From assembly GCA_031275325.1 (NCBI GenBank), contig JAISOX010000082.1, positions 1-41,880 of the forward strand: 41,880 nt of DNA. The letters run 5' to 3'. Shown piece by piece: positions 38,250-41,880 of this stretch; the stretch's first letter is position 1, and each line of letters starts with the position of its first letter. The stretch comes from Treponema sp. Lineage in GTDB: Bacteria; Spirochaetota; Spirochaetia; Treponematales; Breznakiellaceae. Below the pieces are notes generated by a model, which ran no database searches, was not told the origin of the DNA, and saw nothing but the letters and a program-made list of their open reading frames with translations. The position numbers were made by a program, and so were the translations under genes.

Positions 38250-38362
38250 AACCCTGTAGCTAGGAGCCATGCGAACAGGCGCCGCCCAACCCCGCCAGGT
38301 CCGGAAGGAAGCAACGGTCAGCGGAGGCCTGTTGCGCCGTGGTCCATCCTAGGTACGGGGTT
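38250..38362 (+). ncRNA. ffs: Signal recognition particle RNA, bacterial small type (4.5S-like)
   Basis: CCAGGTCCGGAAGGAAGCAACGGTCAGCGG conserved domain IV; terminal stem ACCCTGTAGCTAGGA/TCCTAGGTACGGGGT; T tract after. Confidence 0.95.
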
Positions 38363-38395
38363 TTTTTTGTCTCTGATTCACGGTATACTCAGGAT

Positions 38396-39964
38396 ATGGC
38401 TTATGAAGTAACCGCCACCAGGCGGCGTCCTAAAATCTTTGATGAATTAGCAGGGCAGGATTTTGTAGTAGCCACCTTGAAAAACTCCCTTGAGCAACGG
38501 CGTATTGCCCACGCCTACCTTTTTTCCGGACCCCGGGGCTGCGGTAAAACCAGCGCGGCCCGGATCCTCGCCCGCTCCCTTAACTGTGAACAAGGGCCTA
38601 CCGCGGCTCCCTGCGGGGCGTGTCCTGCCTGTCAGGAAATCAGCCGGGGGGCAAGCCTGGATATTATTGAGATCGACGGGGCTTCTAATACCGGGGTCAA
38701 TGATGTGCGGCAGATCAAGGACGAGGTGCTGTTCCCCCCTAATTCCGGGCGCTATAAGGTCTATATCATCGACGAGGTCCACATGCTTTCCAACAGCGCG
38801 TTCAATGCGCTCCTTAAAACCATCGAAGAACCTCCCCCGTATATCGTCTTTATCTTTGCCACTACCGAGCTGCACAAGGTCCCGGCCACCATTAAAAGCC
38901 GTTGTCAGCAGTTCGCCTTCAGGCTCATCCCCCTTGAGATGATTGCGTCGATGCTCAAGGCTACCTGTGAGGAGATGAATATTCAGGCTGAGGATGAGGC
39001 CCTGTTCTGGATTGCTAAAGAGTCTACCGGCAGTCTCCGGGATGCCTATACCCTCTTCGACCAAGTAGCGGCCTTTTCAGATGGGTATATCCGGTCCGCG
39101 CTTATCCGGGAAAAGCTCGGGTTGGTGGGCCTGGATAATCTCAACGCGCTGGCAGAGGCCTGTGTGGAAAATGATAGCCCCCAAGCCTTTACCTTGATTG
39201 ACGATATGCTCAATGCCGGGGTCGCGGTTGAACAGTTCATCATTGACTTAGCAGGGTATTATCACAGCATGTTGTTCATAAAAGCCGGCATTACCCGGGA
39301 ATCCCTGTTGGATTACAGTCCTGACCGGTTCTCGCCCAAGGTCTTGGAAGGCCTCAATAAGCGGCAACTGGAACATGCCCTGGATCTGCTCCTGACCCTG
39401 TACCGGGATATCCGGTACTCTATTGCGCCGCGATTTGAGTTGGAAACAGTGGTTTCAAAACTCTGCTGGCTGGGACAGTGGATTTCTCCCCTGGAACTCC
39501 GGGCCGCCATTAGTGAAGTCCAGGCGGCGCTGGGCTTCACCGGCGCTTCAGGGATGGCAGGAGGAAATCCCGCTCCTGCCAGCAGGGAACCTCCAGCGGT
39601 TGACCCTTCCCTACCGAACCCTGCTCCTGCACAGGAGAAACTGCCGGAGGAACCAAGCCGAAGATTTAGTTCCAGCCAAGCCGGTTCGCTTACTGAAAAT
39701 TTTGATCGTCTAATGGCCGCGAAAGCATCCGGGGCTCCCCCCTCAGATCTTGCAAAACCCCTATCCCCGGCCCATACTGCAGCGGAACACCCCGGTTCAA
39801 TACCGGAGACGGGGAGACACGCGCCTCAGATAGCTGGTAGTATGGAAGAGGACCCTGTAGGCAGTACGGTTCATCGTAATGGAAGCCCTGATTCGCCTCA
39901 GTTGGCTCCCCAGGTAGAACGGGTGATCCAGGTGTTTCGAGGTACGGTGGTCAGGGAAAAGTAA
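38396..39964 (+). CDS. dnaX: DNA polymerase III gamma/tau subunit
   Basis: RRRPKIFDELAGQDFVVATLKNSLEQRRIAHAYLFSGPRGCGKTSAARILARSLNC; IIDEVHMLSNSAFNALLKTIEEPP. Start at MAYEV. Confidence 0.97.
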   Translation: MAYEVTATRRRPKIFDELAGQDFVVATLKNSLEQRRIAHAYLFSGPRGCGKTSAARILARSLNCEQGPTAAPCGACPACQEISRGASLDIIEIDGASNTGVNDVRQIKDEVLFPPNSGRYKVYIIDEVHMLSNSAFNALLKTIEEPPPYIVFIFATTELHKVPATIKSRCQQFAFRLIPLEMIASMLKATCEEMNIQAEDEALFWIAKESTGSLRDAYTLFDQVAAFSDGYIRSALIREKLGLVGLDNLNALAEACVENDSPQAFTLIDDMLNAGVAVEQFIIDLAGYYHSMLFIKAGITRESLLDYSPDRFSPKVLEGLNKRQLEHALDLLLTLYRDIRYSIAPRFELETVVSKLCWLGQWISPLELRAAISEVQAALGFTGASGMAGGNPAPASREPPAVDPSLPNPAPAQEKLPEEPSRRFSSSQAGSLTENFDRLMAAKASGAPPSDLAKPLSPAHTAAEHPGSIPETGRHAPQIAGSMEEDPVGSTVHRNGSPDSPQLAPQVERVIQVFRGTVVREK

Positions 39965-39966
39965 AA

Positions 39967-40118
39967 GGAGCCCGTTTCAAAATCCGGTGAAACAGGCTCC
40001 CGAAAAAGCGGCCTAACCTTCGCTTTTTCCGTACAGTTCAAGGCGCGGTTTCACCTGGCCGCAGGTGAAACCGCTTAAAAAATAGCCTTATGCAGAAACT
40101 CCAGTTTCCGCATAAGGC
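39967..40118. repeat. Four consecutive stem-loops between dnaX and ybaB
   Basis: 39967-40000 GGAGCCCGTTTC/GAAACAGGCTCC; 40003-40028 AAAAAGCG/CGCTTTTT; 40045-40074 GCGGTTTCACCTG/CAGGTGAAACCGC; 40085-40118 GCCTTATGCAGAAACT/AGTTTCCGCATAAGGC. Confidence 0.9.
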
Positions 40119-40148
40119 CGATTAAGGAATCCCAATTGGAGTTAGGTG

Positions 40149-40499
40149 ATGAATATTAATCCTTTTGACATCCTCAAGAACGCCCAGAAAATTCAGGAAC
40201 AGATGACGGTGTTTCAGGAAAAACTGGGAGCTATTACCGTAACGGGCGCTGCCGGAGGAGGTATGGTAGAGATAGACCTGAACGGACGCATTGAAATGCT
40301 CTCCCTCAGAATCGCCCCGGAACTGATCAATCCTCAGGAAAGGGAAATGCTTGAGGACCTTATCATCGCCGCGTTTACCAATGCCATGGAAAAAGTCAGA
40401 GAAGCGATTAATCGAGAAATGGGCGCTCTTGCCGGGGGTATGCAGATGCCTGGTATAAACCCCGGTTTCCCTGGCCCAGGGTTTCCGGGGAATTCATGA
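40149..40499 (+). CDS. ybaB: YbaB/EbfC nucleoid-associated protein
   Basis: NPFDILKNAQKIQEQMTVFQEKLGAITVTGAAGGGMVEIDLNG; position between dnaX and recR. Confidence 0.95.
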   Translation: MNINPFDILKNAQKIQEQMTVFQEKLGAITVTGAAGGGMVEIDLNGRIEMLSLRIAPELINPQEREMLEDLIIAAFTNAMEKVREAINREMGALAGGMQMPGINPGFPGPGFPGNS

Positions 40500-41080
40500 A
40501 TGTCATCGACAGCCTGGTAATCCTCTTGTCCAAATTGCCGGGACTTGGGAAAAAGAGCGCCCGCCGTATGGTCTATTACCTGCTGGATGGGGATCCCCAG
40601 TATGCCCAGCTCATGGCGGAACAGATTGCGGATCTGCATAGGACGATTATCCGTTGCAGGATCTGCGGTAGTTTTACCGAACAGGATCCCTGCCCTATCT
40701 GTACTGATACCAGCCGGGACACCAGTATATGTGTCGTTGAACGAGCCCAGGATGTGCAGGTCATAGAAGAATCCCGGGAATTTCGGGGACGTTTCCATGT
40801 GCTGGGAGGGCTTATCGCCCCTTTGGAGGGAATAAACCCGGGGGATCTGCGCATCGGCCCGCTTTTAAATCGAGTCCGAGAGGAAGGTATCCGGGAAGTC
40901 ATCCTCGCCCTGAATCCCACGGTAGAAGGGGATACCACGGCCCTGTATATACAGCAGCTCCTCAAAGGGTATCCGGTTGAAGTTACCCGCCTTGCCTCTG
41001 GACTCCCCGTAGGGGGGGACCTGGAATATGCGGACCGGCTTACCCTGTCAAGGAGTTTTAGAGGCAGGACCAAACTGTAA
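40496..41080 (+). CDS. recR: Recombination protein RecR
   Basis: LSKLPGLGKKSARRMVYYLL; CRICGSFTEQDPCPICTD zinc finger; Toprim region; 4-bp overlap with ybaB. Confidence 0.97.
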   Translation: MNVIDSLVILLSKLPGLGKKSARRMVYYLLDGDPQYAQLMAEQIADLHRTIIRCRICGSFTEQDPCPICTDTSRDTSICVVERAQDVQVIEESREFRGRFHVLGGLIAPLEGINPGDLRIGPLLNRVREEGIREVILALNPTVEGDTTALYIQQLLKGYPVEVTRLASGLPVGGDLEYADRLTLSRSFRGRTKL

Positions 41081-41107
41081 GGCTGAGTACGATCCATACC
41101 GGGCCTT

Positions 41108-41293
41108 TTACCGGATTTTTACGTGAAACGAAGGGCAATGACGGCCGGTAGCTAAGAATACTTCCATGCCCGGCAGGTTCCGGCTCTTAATGCCAAAAAT
41201 CCCGCAGGAATGGGGGTACCCGTGTTCCCAGGTCAACTGGTAATAGAGACATTTAAGACAATTCGGCAATCGCTTCTGATTATCCTGATCCAT
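41108..41293 (-). CDS. Small Cys-rich conserved-looking protein (61 aa)
   Basis: NCLKCLYYQLTWEHGYPHSCGIFGIKSRNLPGMEVFLATGRHCPSF; spaced CxxC...C...C. Confidence 0.6.
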   Translation of the reverse strand: MDQDNQKRLPNCLKCLYYQLTWEHGYPHSCGIFGIKSRNLPGMEVFLATGRHCPSFHVKIR

Positions 41294-41310
41294 AGGGTAT
41301 ACCTATCACT

Positions 41311-41354
41311 GGGCTTAAAGCAGGGGGAACTGAAGTCCTCGCTGCTTTAAGCCC
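41311..41354 (-). terminator. Hairpin downstream of leuD
   Basis: GGGCTTAAAGCAG...CTGCTTTAAGCCC, perfect 13-bp arms. Confidence 0.7.
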
Positions 41355-41370
41355 AAAGCAGCCAATGCCC

Positions 41371-41880
41371 TTAATACCGGGCCGCAGCGTACTCCACCCA
41401 GCCTCCGGCTTCCACTAAAGCACGCTCAAAGTCCTTGAGCACAAACGGAAAGACCTGTTCTTTATCCCCTGCTTTGAAGTGTAAGGTACTGGCAGCGGTA
41501 TTGACGGAAAGGACGGTCTTGGTTCCGCCGAATTCCCGAAACAGGGCAGCAAGGCTTGCCGCGGGAAGCTCTGCAGCGATCATGCCGCAGTTGTACATGT
41601 TCTGCCGGAATATCCGGGCAAAACTTTCCGCAATAACGATATGGATCCCCTTTGCTTCAAGCGCCCAAGGAGCGTGTTCCCGGGAACTGCCGCAGCCGAA
41701 ATTCGCCCGGCTTACAATCGCTCCGATTCCAGCAGTATCCCGCAGGGGATCAAACCCAGGAAGGTTTAAATCTTCCAGCAGATAGGGTTTGAGGGCTTCC
41801 TTGGAATTCTCGGTCAAATATTGTGCCGGAATAATCTCATCGGTGTTGATATCCCTACGGTCTAAAAACAACACCACACC
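41371..41880 (-). CDS. leuD: 3-isopropylmalate dehydratase small subunit (partial; N-terminus beyond window)
   Basis: VLFLDRRDINTDEIIPAQYLTE; IVSRANFGCGSSREHAPWAL; ESFARIFRQNMYNCGMIAAEL. Confidence 0.9.
   Translation of the reverse strand, partial: GVVLFLDRRDINTDEIIPAQYLTENSKEALKPYLLEDLNLPGFDPLRDTAGIGAIVSRANFGCGSSREHAPWALEAKGIHIVIAESFARIFRQNMYNCGMIAAELPAASLAALFREFGGTKTVLSVNTAASTLHFKAGDKEQVFPFVLKDFERALVEAGGWVEYAAARY

Noticed and set aside
1-41880. Prophage, transposase or integron features
   Set aside because: No phage structural genes, transposase motifs or integrase seen in the supplied ORFs.

Overview
The window looks like a chromosomal segment of a host-associated spirochaete, most like an acetogenic termite-gut Treponema. 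That assignment is inferred from gene content, not from a search. The centrepiece (about 4.4-15.7 kb) is a complete selenocysteine system. It has a Sec-containing formate dehydrogenase H (fdhF) with an in-frame UGA and a plausible bSECIS hairpin. A canonical tRNA-Sec is expressed divergently from fdhF, followed by yedE, a TusA-like gene, a DUF3343 gene, selA, a small HU-like DNA-binding protein and selB. A convergent block holds selD, yedF and a NifS-like cysteine desulfurase. Elsewhere there are: a TPP riboswitch at the left edge (minus), tRNA-Pro(GGG), an MCP, wbaP, alr, a TRAP transporter operon, an AT-rich pair (SIMPL and NADAR), cobS/cobT, a solute-binding protein, two CheY-like receivers, an oligopeptide-binding protein, nfu, a YgiQ radical SAM gene, the ffs-dnaX-ybaB-recR locus, and leuD cut by the right edge. 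The most unusual signal outside genes is a set of at least six intergenic tandem arrays. Their units are about 21 or 23 bp, the unit sequence differs at each locus, and several units contain internal inverted repeats. Second is a composite multi-hairpin element found in two intra-operon gaps with compensatory stem changes. Other notable items are four consecutive hairpins between dnaX and ybaB, an HU-like protein apparently lacking its central helix between selA and selB, and a tRNA-Pro whose acceptor stem is extended by 9 perfect flanking base pairs. No search or folding program was run.
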